NCBI RefSeq assembly: GCF_003058195.1 | Contig: NZ_QBUH01000002.1 | Coordinates: 372,001-436,000 of the forward strand | Origin: Elizabethkingia sp. YR214 | GTDB lineage: Bacteria > Bacteroidota > Bacteroidia > Flavobacteriales > Weeksellaceae | Direction: 5' to 3' | DNA length: 64,000 nucleotides | Shown here: positions 32,807 to 41,825 of the stretch, piece by piece | Layout of the letters: every line of letters begins with the position of its first letter | How positions within the stretch are numbered: the first letter of the stretch is position 1 | Made by a program: the position numbers and the translations under genes | Notes under the pieces: generated by a model | Seen by the model: only the letters and a program-made list of their open reading frames with translations | Database searches by the model: none | What the model was told of the DNA's origin: nothing

Positions 32807-33895
32807 ATGAAAAAAGTACTTACTCTTTTTTTTCTCATCAACTCATTTATTGGATTGATACAAGCTCAAACTCCTGTCAAAAAGGATTCTATAAGCCAGT
32901 CTAGTCTTTATAAACAATACAAATCGGAGTTTGAGCAATATGAAAAGCAGTATGGAAAGTATATCCAAACCAACAATACAAAAATGCATTATTTGGAATG
33001 GGGAAGTACTAAAAATCCTACTCTTATTTGGATTCCTGGAACATATAGTAATGGCTATGAGCTTTACGAAATCATAGAACAGCTTGTTCAGCTTAATTTA
33101 CATGTTATAGCTGTAGATTATTATGGACACGGCTTTACTTCAATTCCTAAAAAGGATGTTTCCATATACGATGTAGCGGATGATATCAAGTTTTTGCTAG
33201 ATAAATTGAATATAAAAAAAGCAATTGTTGGTGGTTGGTCAAGAGGAGGAAGCATAAGTACCGCTTTTTATGATGCCTATCCAGATATGGTCCAGGCGCT
33301 TATTCTGGAAGATGGCGGTTCAGTAGCCTGGGATTCTGGCGTGAAAGCTTCAGATATTGAGAAAGATATTGTAGAAACAAAACAATATTATAAAAATAAA
33401 AAAACATTGGTATTTGATACCGAATTTGAAGCCTACTGGTATATGTACAATAATTGGGGAATAAAAGGAAAGCAGGATGAAAAACTTAAGAAAGAAATAT
33501 TTACATCATATGCAAGGATTAAGAAAAATGAAGCCGGAAAATATGAAATAAATCCCGGCGCGGAAGAGCTGACTGGAGAAAATTCTGCAGAAGAAAATAT
33601 TGCTATTATCTATACACCATTTACAGCAAAAAAAGCTTTTGGAGCTTCTACGCATCAGCTCAATCCCAAAATTATTTACCGTAATCTCAACAAGCCAATG
33701 CTTATTTTTGACCCTGTCAGTAAAAATGACTGGTTCGATTTTAAGGATGAAAATACTGCGCTCACAAATGCTCACCAACAGTACATTACTCATAAGATCT
33801 ATAAAGATACATGGCACGGTGTGAAAGATGAAAGGCCAACGGAAGTAATAAAGGATATCAAGACATTTTTAATTCAAAATAAACTTATCAAATGA
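32807..33895 (+). CDS. Secreted alpha/beta hydrolase
   Basis: 362 residues. A signal peptide ends near IQAQ (about 21). The alpha/beta hydrolase core starts near 60: strand TLIWIPG, oxyanion-side HVIAVDYYGHG, nucleophile elbow GGWSRGGS with Ser in G-x-S-x-G, then acid in LIFDPVSKND and His in DTWHGVKDE. An insertion (about 185-280) is probably a lid. The substrate is unknown; esterase or peptidase are both possible. It overlaps the S41 peptidase gene by 4 bp (ATGA), so the two are co-translated and act in the periplasm. Confidence 0.8.
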   Translation: MKKVLTLFFLINSFIGLIQAQTPVKKDSISQSSLYKQYKSEFEQYEKQYGKYIQTNNTKMHYLEWGSTKNPTLIWIPGTYSNGYELYEIIEQLVQLNLHVIAVDYYGHGFTSIPKKDVSIYDVADDIKFLLDKLNIKKAIVGGWSRGGSISTAFYDAYPDMVQALILEDGGSVAWDSGVKASDIEKDIVETKQYYKNKKTLVFDTEFEAYWYMYNNWGIKGKQDEKLKKEIFTSYARIKKNEAGKYEINPGAEELTGENSAEENIAIIYTPFTAKKAFGASTHQLNPKIIYRNLNKPMLIFDPVSKNDWFDFKDENTALTNAHQQYITHKIYKDTWHGVKDERPTEVIKDIKTFLIQNKLIK

Positions 33896-35313
33896 GATTG
33901 CTACTAATTACTTTTTTGGTTTGTAATTTCTGCACTGCACAAAAAAAAGATTTATTATTAGATAAAACTTTAAAGAAAGATAGCATAGAAGCTGAGTTTG
34001 CAAAGCTCTATAATTTGACCAATACCATCCATCCCGGACAGTTTATGTTTTGCTCGAAAGCTAATTTTGATAAAACATATTTAGATCTAAAAAACTCAAT
34101 CAAAACAGATTTGTCAATTGTTGATTATTACAGATTAACAGCTACTCTAATGGCGAAAATAAAAGATGGACACACAACAGTTGACAGAACAAAAATCAGC
34201 AATTTACTGAAAGACCGGGCAGTTTTTCCTTTCAGCATTTATAAAATTAAAGACAAGTATTATTTAGATAAATCTATCCCGGAAAATAAAGACTATGTGG
34301 GGCTGAGAATTTTAAAGATAAATGGAAAAGAACTCAGCTCAATCGTTAATGATATTCAGAAATACATTCATCTCGAAGGCAAGAATGAAACTGGATTGAA
34401 TGTGCGATTCAGAAATTTCCCTTTTTATTATTTCATTTATAATCCGACAGGCAAGTTTGAAATCGAATATTTGGATCAAAAAGAGCAGAAGCAAAAGCTC
34501 GTTTTAAAAGGAGTAGTATATGAGACTTATTCAAAAGAAATCAAATACAATACAGAGCCATTAACCACCGAATTCAAGACAGATAATTTGGCTATTCTGA
34601 AATTTCATTCCTTTGAGAATGGCTATAACGAAGCCGACAGAAAAATTGCAGAAAAGAAATTGGACGTTTTCTTTAGCCGGCTTGATAGTCTGAAAACCAA
34701 AAACCTCATCATCGATTTACGAGATAACGCAGGTGGTTCTGCTGATATTGCAAACTATTTATTTTCATATTTAACCAATAAATCTTATTACTACCTTGAT
34801 TATTTTGGAGCAAAGTATAATACGACAAAGCAATGGAAACATTATGCCCAATATCCTAATAATATTGAAGATATAATTATAACCGAAACCAAGCGCAAAA
34901 ATGGATTGAATTGCTATACAGAAACTGACGCTACAGATTATTGGTGGTTTGAAAAGCAGCATAATAAACCCAATTACTATAAAGGGAAAATCAAAGTTCT
35001 GATTAATGGTGGCAGTTTTTCAACTACGGGACATTTGTTGGCATTGATGCGGGAGTATAAGGTTGGAAAATTTTATGGAGAATACTCCCAAGGGAGTAAC
35101 TACAGCAATGCTGGCGGACAAGCATTTGTGTTACCTTATTCTAAAATATTGGTTTGGATACCTACTTTTCAGTATAAAATGAGAACTCCGAATTTCCAAT
35201 ACGACCCAAAAGGAATAAAACCGGATCTAGAAATACAAATTGAACCAAGCGATTTGAAGACAGGGTTTGACAGACAAATGGATTTTGTAGTAAAGCAGAT
35301 AGAGAGCAATTGA
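33892..35313 (+). CDS. S41-family (C-terminal processing-type) serine peptidase
   Basis: 473 residues. A short signal peptide (about 1-16, ending CTAQ) leads to a helical N-terminal region, a PDZ-like part (YVGLRILKINGKEL) and the S41 domain: NLIIDLRDNAGGS is the conserved strand and loop, and GGSFSTTGH carries the catalytic serine. C-terminal KPDLEI is also typical. It is co-transcribed with the alpha/beta hydrolase. Cellular substrate not predictable. Confidence 0.85.
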   Translation: MRLLLITFLVCNFCTAQKKDLLLDKTLKKDSIEAEFAKLYNLTNTIHPGQFMFCSKANFDKTYLDLKNSIKTDLSIVDYYRLTATLMAKIKDGHTTVDRTKISNLLKDRAVFPFSIYKIKDKYYLDKSIPENKDYVGLRILKINGKELSSIVNDIQKYIHLEGKNETGLNVRFRNFPFYYFIYNPTGKFEIEYLDQKEQKQKLVLKGVVYETYSKEIKYNTEPLTTEFKTDNLAILKFHSFENGYNEADRKIAEKKLDVFFSRLDSLKTKNLIIDLRDNAGGSADIANYLFSYLTNKSYYYLDYFGAKYNTTKQWKHYAQYPNNIEDIIITETKRKNGLNCYTETDATDYWWFEKQHNKPNYYKGKIKVLINGGSFSTTGHLLALMREYKVGKFYGEYSQGSNYSNAGGQAFVLPYSKILVWIPTFQYKMRTPNFQYDPKGIKPDLEIQIEPSDLKTGFDRQMDFVVKQIESN

Positions 35314-35859
35314 GTAGGTAGGTACAAACCTAAGATAAATAATGCTTATTGAACCTTAATAAAAACATTTCTTCCAACTTTGCACTGTGCAAGATTTATT
35401 CCTGGGCAATGGAGGCGTGTTTTGGTCATATCCTGCTAAATAAGTAACAAGAGGTTTTACAATTATATTTTAGTCCCCAGACATAAAATTATGGACCGGA
35501 TCATGGATCTTTTTAATAGTGTTTATTGAACTATATTGGTGTATAAGCAAAGTTTTCATTGAGTTACAAACCATCTTATTACAAAAACAGTCTTTTATTT
35601 TACATTTATTATTTCTCTCTTAAAATGCTATTAGCAACAAGTAACACAAATTATAAATGTCCAAGCAGAGCTATTTGAAAAAGATATTGAGAAGGTTTTA
35701 TAATACCAATATTTTAACAGATATAATAATTCAACAGTCGTAGAAATACTACAATTTGTAAAATACATATGATTAATATCATACAGTATATAATAATCGT
35801 GTACTTTTACTAAAACCCATTGTCCAATAATATTTTGGGTATCAAAAAACACGAATAAT
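35314..35859. other. 546-bp gap before the VgrG island
   Basis: No gene, tRNA or clear repeat is seen. It is very AT-rich. A short frame at about 35634-35702 (containing NVQAELFEKDIEKVL before TAA) could be the tail of a lost gene, but is too short to call. The promoter of vgrG should lie in the last 100 bp; no good TAnnTTTG was found. Confidence 0.5.
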
Positions 35860-38100
35860 ATGGAAAGAGTAAATGATGGACATGTTCAACCATCTAAGTT
35901 CCGTCACCCAGATAATGCTGAAAAAATAGCAAAAAATTATATTGCTGGACTACAAAGAATAGTTCAGTTAAAAATTATTATAGAAGGAGAAGAGACTATT
36001 ACTCATTTTAAATATTTTAAACTCAATCAAAGCACCATAAAACATCACGAGTTTGAGTTAATACTTGCTCATGATATTTTAAAAAATGTCCAGAATCATT
36101 ACCTTGAAGATGTTCAAAAATTTTTAGGAAGAAAAGTAACAATATTTATACGCTATAAAGATACTTTAGGTGATAGTCCTGAAAGAGTATTTGTAGGAGT
36201 GATTACTAAAGTAGTATTTAACCAAGAGCAAGGTAACCTGGGTGATGTCATATTGAAAGGATACAGTCCAACTATTTTATTAGATGCAGCACCACATACT
36301 CAAAGTTTTGGTGGAGAACTCTCTGTGAATACTGGGATTATAGCAGATCAAATAATTAAACAAGGACTGGATATAAAATATAAGACACGTATTGAAAACA
36401 ACTACAGAGGTTCAATCAGCTATTCCACACAATATAACGAGACACATTATAATTACCTGTGCCGTTTGGCTGAAGCTTATGGAGAACAATTCTTTTATGA
36501 TGGTGAAATATTGCATTTTGGGAGTTTACCTCCATCTAATCCACCCATAAAGCTTGCATATGGAAGTAGCATTAGTAATATCTCTATAGAGATGAATGCT
36601 ATACATACTAAACCTATTTTTTTTGGTTACAATAGCAGTAGTAACGAAAAGTTGGCAGCTTCGGATATTAATATCCGTCATATGGGGGATTTAGCACAAA
36701 AAAGCTATCAACTTAATCAGAATATTTTTAAAACTAAATCACTGATACCTGCACCTATTAATGCTGGTATGTTTATGGATGTTACTGACACTCAGAAAAG
36801 CGCAATAGGTAGCAAAGTGGTGGAGGTTTTAAAGGTTACAGGAGATACAACAATACCATTTCTTTTCCCTAGCTGTGTTATAGATTTGGAGATGAGAAAA
36901 TCCAATACCAGCGAAACATCTTATTTTACACGCTTGATGATAGTTGAAGCACTGCACGAAGTAGATGCAAGAGGTTATTATAAAGGTAGTTTTCAAGCTA
37001 TTGCTGAAGGAACAGGTTTCCTGCCTAAGCCTATTTTTATTATACCAAAAGCTGAGCCTCAAATTGCCAACGTAATCTCTAATGTAGATCCATTAAATCA
37101 AGGGCGGGTTAAGGTCCAATTCGACTGGCAACAAAATAATACAACGCATTTTATTAGAGTGATGAGTCCTGATGCCGGTGGTACAGGAACAATTACTCAA
37201 AATAGAGGTTTTGTGGCTATTCCAGAAATTGGAGACCAGATTATGGTAGGGTTTGAATATCATCATCCTGATTTTCCTTTTGTAATGGGAGGAATGTTTC
37301 ATGGTGGAATAGGATTAGGAGGAAGTATTGATAACAAGGTAAAATCTATTCAGACAAGAAGTGGTCATCGCTTAATTTTTACAGAGGATGAAAGTATTTT
37401 ATTAACTGATAAAAGTGGAAATGAGCTCCGTTTCGATACCAAAGGTAGTAATATTAATATTATAGCTCCGGAAACTATTACTATAAAGTCCAAGAATCTA
37501 AAATTTGATATTGAGGAAAATATCGAAACCAAAGCTGGAAAAAATATGGAAACCAATATTGGGCAGAATATTAAGATTATTGCCCGAGATGAGATAAGCC
37601 AAGATAGTGGCAAGAAAACTATTATTTCATCAGGAGCAAATACTGAAATATCAGCTAAAGCTTACTTAGATTTATATGGAAAAGAGAAATTTATTGGTTA
37701 TACGGATGGGCATGCTGAACTCGGAGCTAAAGATAGGATGCATGTTTACGGAGCTAATTCACTACTTACAGCTAAAAATAAGATTGAGTATAAAGCTCCA
37801 CAAATGAATAAACTTCCGGAAAATGGAGAATTTGATTATACCAGAGAAAAGCAAATTGTAAGTGTACAATGGATGGATAATGTAATGGAGGAAAATATAG
37901 ACACTGCCTTTTTCGGGGATAAAGTCAGTCTTTTGGTATATACAAGAAATTATGAGGAAGGAGAGGTGATAGATGTTGAAGTAGAACATAAAATTGGTGA
38001 TGAAATAAAAGATGTAACATATTCCGGAACAGTAAATAAGGAGGGGTTTGCTGAATTAAAGGAAAAAGTAGAGATAAAAACACAAAAAAATAATGTTTAA
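35860..38100 (+). CDS. vgrG: Type VI secretion VgrG spike protein (subtype iii)
   Basis: 746 residues. A gp27-like base (about 20-390) is followed by a gp5 OB-fold (about 405-485: DPLNQGRVKVQF, RVMSPDAGGT, GDQIMVGFEYHHPDFPFVMGG), then a gp5C-type repeated beta region (about 490-645, with TITIKS, NIETKAG, EISAKA). A C-terminal extension (about 660-746) looks like an Ig-type beta domain (VSVQWMDNV, VSLLVYTRN, VIDVEVEHKI). VgrG trimers tip the T6SS tube and carry effectors. No sheath, tube or baseplate genes are in the window, so this is an outlying vgrG island. The effectors follow 17 bp later. Confidence 0.92.
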   Translation: MERVNDGHVQPSKFRHPDNAEKIAKNYIAGLQRIVQLKIIIEGEETITHFKYFKLNQSTIKHHEFELILAHDILKNVQNHYLEDVQKFLGRKVTIFIRYKDTLGDSPERVFVGVITKVVFNQEQGNLGDVILKGYSPTILLDAAPHTQSFGGELSVNTGIIADQIIKQGLDIKYKTRIENNYRGSISYSTQYNETHYNYLCRLAEAYGEQFFYDGEILHFGSLPPSNPPIKLAYGSSISNISIEMNAIHTKPIFFGYNSSSNEKLAASDINIRHMGDLAQKSYQLNQNIFKTKSLIPAPINAGMFMDVTDTQKSAIGSKVVEVLKVTGDTTIPFLFPSCVIDLEMRKSNTSETSYFTRLMIVEALHEVDARGYYKGSFQAIAEGTGFLPKPIFIIPKAEPQIANVISNVDPLNQGRVKVQFDWQQNNTTHFIRVMSPDAGGTGTITQNRGFVAIPEIGDQIMVGFEYHHPDFPFVMGGMFHGGIGLGGSIDNKVKSIQTRSGHRLIFTEDESILLTDKSGNELRFDTKGSNINIIAPETITIKSKNLKFDIEENIETKAGKNMETNIGQNIKIIARDEISQDSGKKTIISSGANTEISAKAYLDLYGKEKFIGYTDGHAELGAKDRMHVYGANSLLTAKNKIEYKAPQMNKLPENGEFDYTREKQIVSVQWMDNVMEENIDTAFFGDKVSLLVYTRNYEEGEVIDVEVEHKIGDEIKDVTYSGTVNKEGFAELKEKVEIKTQKNNV

Positions 38101-38117
38101 TATTTAAATACATTATT

Positions 38118-38861
38118 ATGACAAGTACTCTCACTGTAAAAAATGTAAATGGAAATACGAAATTTCAGCCAAATATTCAAGTTATAACCGGAGGGATAAT
38201 TGGGGTTAGTAAAGTATCGGGTCTTAGAATACTGGATGAAATTCAAAATTCATTCTATAACCATGAAAGCATTAAAAAGATTTTTAAATTAGAAGATAAT
38301 GGGTTGAAAATGCATACAATAGCCAGAAATGATTTAGAGGCAGCTATTATAGGCCAAAATACAGATATTAGATCATTAGCTTACGCATATTATCTTGCAA
38401 TAAATTCAAATAAATCTCATTATGTTGATATGACATTTTCATATGAAACATTAAATAGCCGTTCAATTAGTGCATTAAGCTTACCTGCAAGAACAAAGGG
38501 TTTACAAGCAGATAAAAATTATGGTGGTGGTGTTAATACAGGTTATTCAACAGGAACATTAACAGTAGTAGTTATGGATTCCAAAGCAGATATTGGAGAT
38601 TTCACTTATGCACCCAATGGAACTCAATATCCAAGACATTCGACACCAGCTGAACTATTGGCCCATGAACTGTTAGGGCATGGTTATGGAAGAGTTGAAA
38701 ATTCTGCAACTTATGGGCATGAAGATGCTGTAAGAATGAGTAATCTATACTGGAGGGCCAGAGGGTATCATAATTTTTATAGAAATGGATCATGGCACGG
38801 AACCCAGGTCTTGTTAAATAAGATATCCGCAAATCAAATTCCTACGCATTTTCAAAAATAA
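38118..38861 (+). CDS. Putative T6SS effector, zinc metallopeptidase (HExxH)
   Basis: 247 residues, no signal peptide, as expected for a T6SS cargo. Residues 1-17 hold TLTVKNVNG then FQ, shared with the effector at 39441. The C-terminal half has the zinc motif H183-E-L-L-G-H188 followed by GYGRVENSATYGHED, which offers further His/Glu ligands. The 17-bp distance from vgrG and a following lipoprotein gene fit an effector-immunity pair. The catalytic motif is clear; target (protein or peptidoglycan peptide) is unknown. Confidence 0.75.
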   Translation: MTSTLTVKNVNGNTKFQPNIQVITGGIIGVSKVSGLRILDEIQNSFYNHESIKKIFKLEDNGLKMHTIARNDLEAAIIGQNTDIRSLAYAYYLAINSNKSHYVDMTFSYETLNSRSISALSLPARTKGLQADKNYGGGVNTGYSTGTLTVVVMDSKADIGDFTYAPNGTQYPRHSTPAELLAHELLGHGYGRVENSATYGHEDAVRMSNLYWRARGYHNFYRNGSWHGTQVLLNKISANQIPTHFQK

Positions 38862-38869
38862 TAACGATT

Positions 38870-39382
38870 ATGAATATAATTAAACTCTTCACTATTTGTC
38901 TATTCTTTGCACCCTTAATATTTTTTGGTTGCTCTCAGAAGAATGAAAGTAAAATATCCCAAATAGAAAAGCGACAGATAAGAGAAACAAAAAAAGAAAA
39001 ATATAATTCCTCAAATATTATTATTGTCAATTTTGATAATAAAATAACTTTAAAATGGGATGCTGCTCATAATATGCTTGTTAAGGATACCTCATATTAT
39101 GAAATATTAAAAAATAAGAAGAAAATAGAAATTATTTCAAACAGTATCTCTAACAATGAAGACCTGAAAGTAAAAGTTTGTAGTAAGGAAGAGGCTAATT
39201 TAAAAAAAGGAGATGTCGCTTTTTTATATTTGCTTGAAAATCAAAAGATTTATTTATTTTCATGTTTGAAATTACAATTTGATGTAATAAATAAAAATTG
39301 TAAATATCCTGTTAATCTACTTAATTATATTGAAAAGCAACGATTTAAAGTGCAAAAACAGATTAAAAGCTGCATAGAATAA
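38870..39382 (+). CDS. Lipoprotein, candidate immunity protein of the HExxH effector
   Basis: 170 residues. Lipobox FFGC puts the lipid on C21, followed by SQKNESK and a strongly basic stretch (KRQIRETKKEKY). The mature domain is charged and beta-rich with no recognised family. It starts 8 bp after the effector gene and precedes the second effector by 58 bp. A periplasmic lipoprotein immunity suggests that the effector acts in the periplasm of target cells. Role inferred from context. Confidence 0.55.
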   Translation: MNIIKLFTICLFFAPLIFFGCSQKNESKISQIEKRQIRETKKEKYNSSNIIIVNFDNKITLKWDAAHNMLVKDTSYYEILKNKKKIEIISNSISNNEDLKVKVCSKEEANLKKGDVAFLYLLENQKIYLFSCLKLQFDVINKNCKYPVNLLNYIEKQRFKVQKQIKSCIE

Positions 39383-39440
39383 ATCTTTAAATAATCAATA
39401 TAAAATTATCAATGAAATAGCTATTAAATATAGTAATACA

Positions 39441-40853
39441 ATGGCTGGAACTTTAACAGTAAAAAAAGTAAATGGAAAAGGCAACTTTCAACATGTTGTT
39501 CTGGATGTTCTTGCGGAAAAAATCTACATGAACGATGGAGTAGCACTATTCCCTTTTATGTCAGCCGAGTATTACTTTGTAAGGATAGATAATGAGAGTA
39601 GTGGTTTTAATGGTGTTGAACCTAATTATGTAGAATTTTTTCATAGAATTAGAAAGGCAAACAGGGAAAGTAAAAAAAATAATAAAGAAGAAAAATGGAT
39701 TCATCCTAATCTTTTTTCGAACCGACCTCCAGGACAACTTGGTATTATTGAAAGAGTCTTTATTGGAGGGAAAGTATTTCCTGTAATGATGCTAATCTAT
39801 AGCACTGAGTTTGTTGGAGTGGTTCGTAAATCTGCAGATGCTGGAAAAATATCTATAAAGAAGATAAGTCTCAATACATCAGTTGGAAAATTCATATCAG
39901 GAAGTGCACGTTATAATGAATTTGACAACAGATATATTAGTATTGATAATGATAAAATTTCTATAATGTTGCCTAAGATTACTGAAATGGGAATTGATTA
40001 TACAGGTTTGTTATATGACTTTCTTACTAACGGTGACCAAACAATGATCGCTGCCACACATGGTGAATTTCCAAATATGGAATTGTACGAACTGGCAACT
40101 GATAAGAAAAGATTGCAAAATGGTTGTTGGCTAACAAAAGACAGAAAAGATGGTAAATATGGAAATCTTACTTATCAGTTTGCCTGTAATTATATAATAG
40201 AAAAAAAACTTCAAGGAGTTATAGCACCTTTCGAACAAATTTATTCTTTTTATGAATTTGTAGACCAAGCTTTACCTAAATTTAAACATAAATGCAGATG
40301 GACAAAAGGCGCTAAGAAGCTTGTAAAGGCTTTAACAATGTTGGAAGGAGGAAGCTCCTTTATTTATAATGATGTTGAAACAATTCTTTCAGAACTTAAT
40401 TTGGGTATTTGTGACTATGCTATAACGCAATTTTACGAATTATTTAATGGGAAATATGCGACAAAACCACTAGATACGCTGGAGAAAGCTTATGAATTTG
40501 ATAAAAAATTTATAAATTATGAACAAGGTACGGTAGCAGTACCTATCTATAATAAAACATCAGAAAAAACCATCCAAAGATATCAAGATATGGCAGATCA
40601 AGATGCCAAGGGACAGCATGGAACCGGAAGCTGGTTTATGGATAAGATTGTTAGAGATAAAGTAATCCCAGAGTTCGACGATCCATGGAATGCATCGGTA
40701 AAAGATGCCGGGTTTCGTATAGATTTGCCTTTACTAATGCTTTGGCTGGACAGACATAAACCAACTTCAGCTCCTTTTAAAGGAAAAGTAGATGAAAATG
40801 GCTATCTAAAAGAAAAATATAAAAAAATTATCAGAGTTTATGAAATCAAATAG
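39441..40853 (+). CDS. Putative T6SS effector of unknown activity with shared N-terminal signature
   Basis: 470 residues, no signal peptide. It begins MAGTLTVKKVNG with FQ at 16-17, matching the first 17 residues of the neighbouring HExxH effector at 11 positions, after which the two proteins are unrelated. The middle has ATHGEFPNMELYEL and a Lys/Trp-rich stretch (KHKCRWTKGAKKLVKAL); the end has GTGSWFMDKIV and PLLMLWLDRHKP. I recognise no catalytic motif. The multi-TM protein overlapping its 3' end by 14 bp is the likely immunity protein, which hints at a membrane or periplasmic target. Confidence 0.6.
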   Translation: MAGTLTVKKVNGKGNFQHVVLDVLAEKIYMNDGVALFPFMSAEYYFVRIDNESSGFNGVEPNYVEFFHRIRKANRESKKNNKEEKWIHPNLFSNRPPGQLGIIERVFIGGKVFPVMMLIYSTEFVGVVRKSADAGKISIKKISLNTSVGKFISGSARYNEFDNRYISIDNDKISIMLPKITEMGIDYTGLLYDFLTNGDQTMIAATHGEFPNMELYELATDKKRLQNGCWLTKDRKDGKYGNLTYQFACNYIIEKKLQGVIAPFEQIYSFYEFVDQALPKFKHKCRWTKGAKKLVKALTMLEGGSSFIYNDVETILSELNLGICDYAITQFYELFNGKYATKPLDTLEKAYEFDKKFINYEQGTVAVPIYNKTSEKTIQRYQDMADQDAKGQHGTGSWFMDKIVRDKVIPEFDDPWNASVKDAGFRIDLPLLMLWLDRHKPTSAPFKGKVDENGYLKEKYKKIIRVYEIK

Positions 40854-41289
40854 GTCAATTAATAAAATCAAATTTTTCTCATTAATTTGGGTGTTACATA
40901 TTTTTGTTTATTATACAATCTATGTAATTCTTCTAAGAATTATTGAAAACAATTATCAAGAATTTTATACGGTTTTAGGAGGTTTTATAGGAGGGATAAT
41001 GGGTTGGTTTGAACAGATACCTTTTTTTATAATAATTCCAATTATAATTATGGCTATTCTGGTAAATACAATTTTTGTGAAGAAATGGTATACAGCATAT
41101 ATAGCAACAGTTATTATTGCTTATTTATTAGATTATTTATGGCTGCTTTTAGAAGGAAAAAACAATAGAATCTTATTTTCTACAATGGATATTAATCTTA
41201 TTTACATTATTGTTCCCTCTTTATTGATAACAATATTAATTAACTGGCTTATTTTCAAAAAGAAGTATAAAATAATAGAACATAATTAG
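40840..41289 (+). CDS. Four-TM membrane protein, candidate immunity protein
   Basis: 149 residues, overlapping the preceding effector gene by 14 bp. Four membrane segments at about 11-30, 42-78 (possibly two), 83-104 and 124-142, with a basic C-terminus (FKKKYKIIEHN). No family recognised. Overlap with the effector gene implies tight co-expression, as usual for immunity genes. It is followed 2 bp later by the DUF4280 gene. Confidence 0.55.
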   Translation: MKSNRSINKIKFFSLIWVLHIFVYYTIYVILLRIIENNYQEFYTVLGGFIGGIMGWFEQIPFFIIIPIIIMAILVNTIFVKKWYTAYIATVIIAYLLDYLWLLLEGKNNRILFSTMDINLIYIIVPSLLITILINWLIFKKKYKIIEHN

Positions 41290-41291
41290 TA

Positions 41292-41621
41292 ATGTCTCAG
41301 TACGTAACAGATACAACCCAGCTTAGGTGTGATAAAGGAAGCATTCCAACCCCTATCATAGTAACAAGTCAATCTTTCATTTGTATCGAAGGAAAATTAC
41401 AAGCTACAGAAGAGGATAAACAACCTAATGTCAATATAAAACCTTTTGGAGTGTGCAGCATTACAAAATCATTATGTAATCCAGCTCCAATTAAATGGGA
41501 TAATACCTCTGTGTTTGAAATTGATGATAAAAAAGAACTTTTGGATTGCTCAACTTGTAAGTGTTCAATAGGTGGTAAAATTATAGTTGTAAGGTCAAAT
41601 CAGAATTTTGTTAAAGAATAA
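41292..41621 (+). CDS. DUF4280 PAAR-like spike-tip protein
   Basis: 109 residues. The DUF4280 pattern is visible: YVTDTTQLRCDKG, a small beta core, NIKPFGVCSI, CNPAPIKW and a C-terminal CSTCKCSIGGKI. The cysteines in CDKG, FGVC, LCNP and CSTCKC recur in the family and may bind metal. DUF4280 proteins act as PAAR-like tips on VgrG in non-proteobacterial contractile systems. Position at the end of the vgrG-effector operon, 2 bp after the membrane protein, supports this. It may sharpen the spike or adapt the upstream effectors to VgrG. Confidence 0.8.
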   Translation: MSQYVTDTTQLRCDKGSIPTPIIVTSQSFICIEGKLQATEEDKQPNVNIKPFGVCSITKSLCNPAPIKWDNTSVFEIDDKKELLDCSTCKCSIGGKIIVVRSNQNFVKE

Positions 41622-41825
41622 TTATAATTACTTTTTTACAGTAAAATTTAAAGACACTGTATAAAATTATTAAGACTATTTGCTTTTAATAATATATCAC
41701 ATATATAATTGACTAGTACGACTTAAAATAGATTTGGTATCAATATTATTTATAATGTTTTAAGAATCTATGGATATACTTATATTTGAATAATTCTTAT
41801 AACTTTCTTCTACATAAATAAAAAA

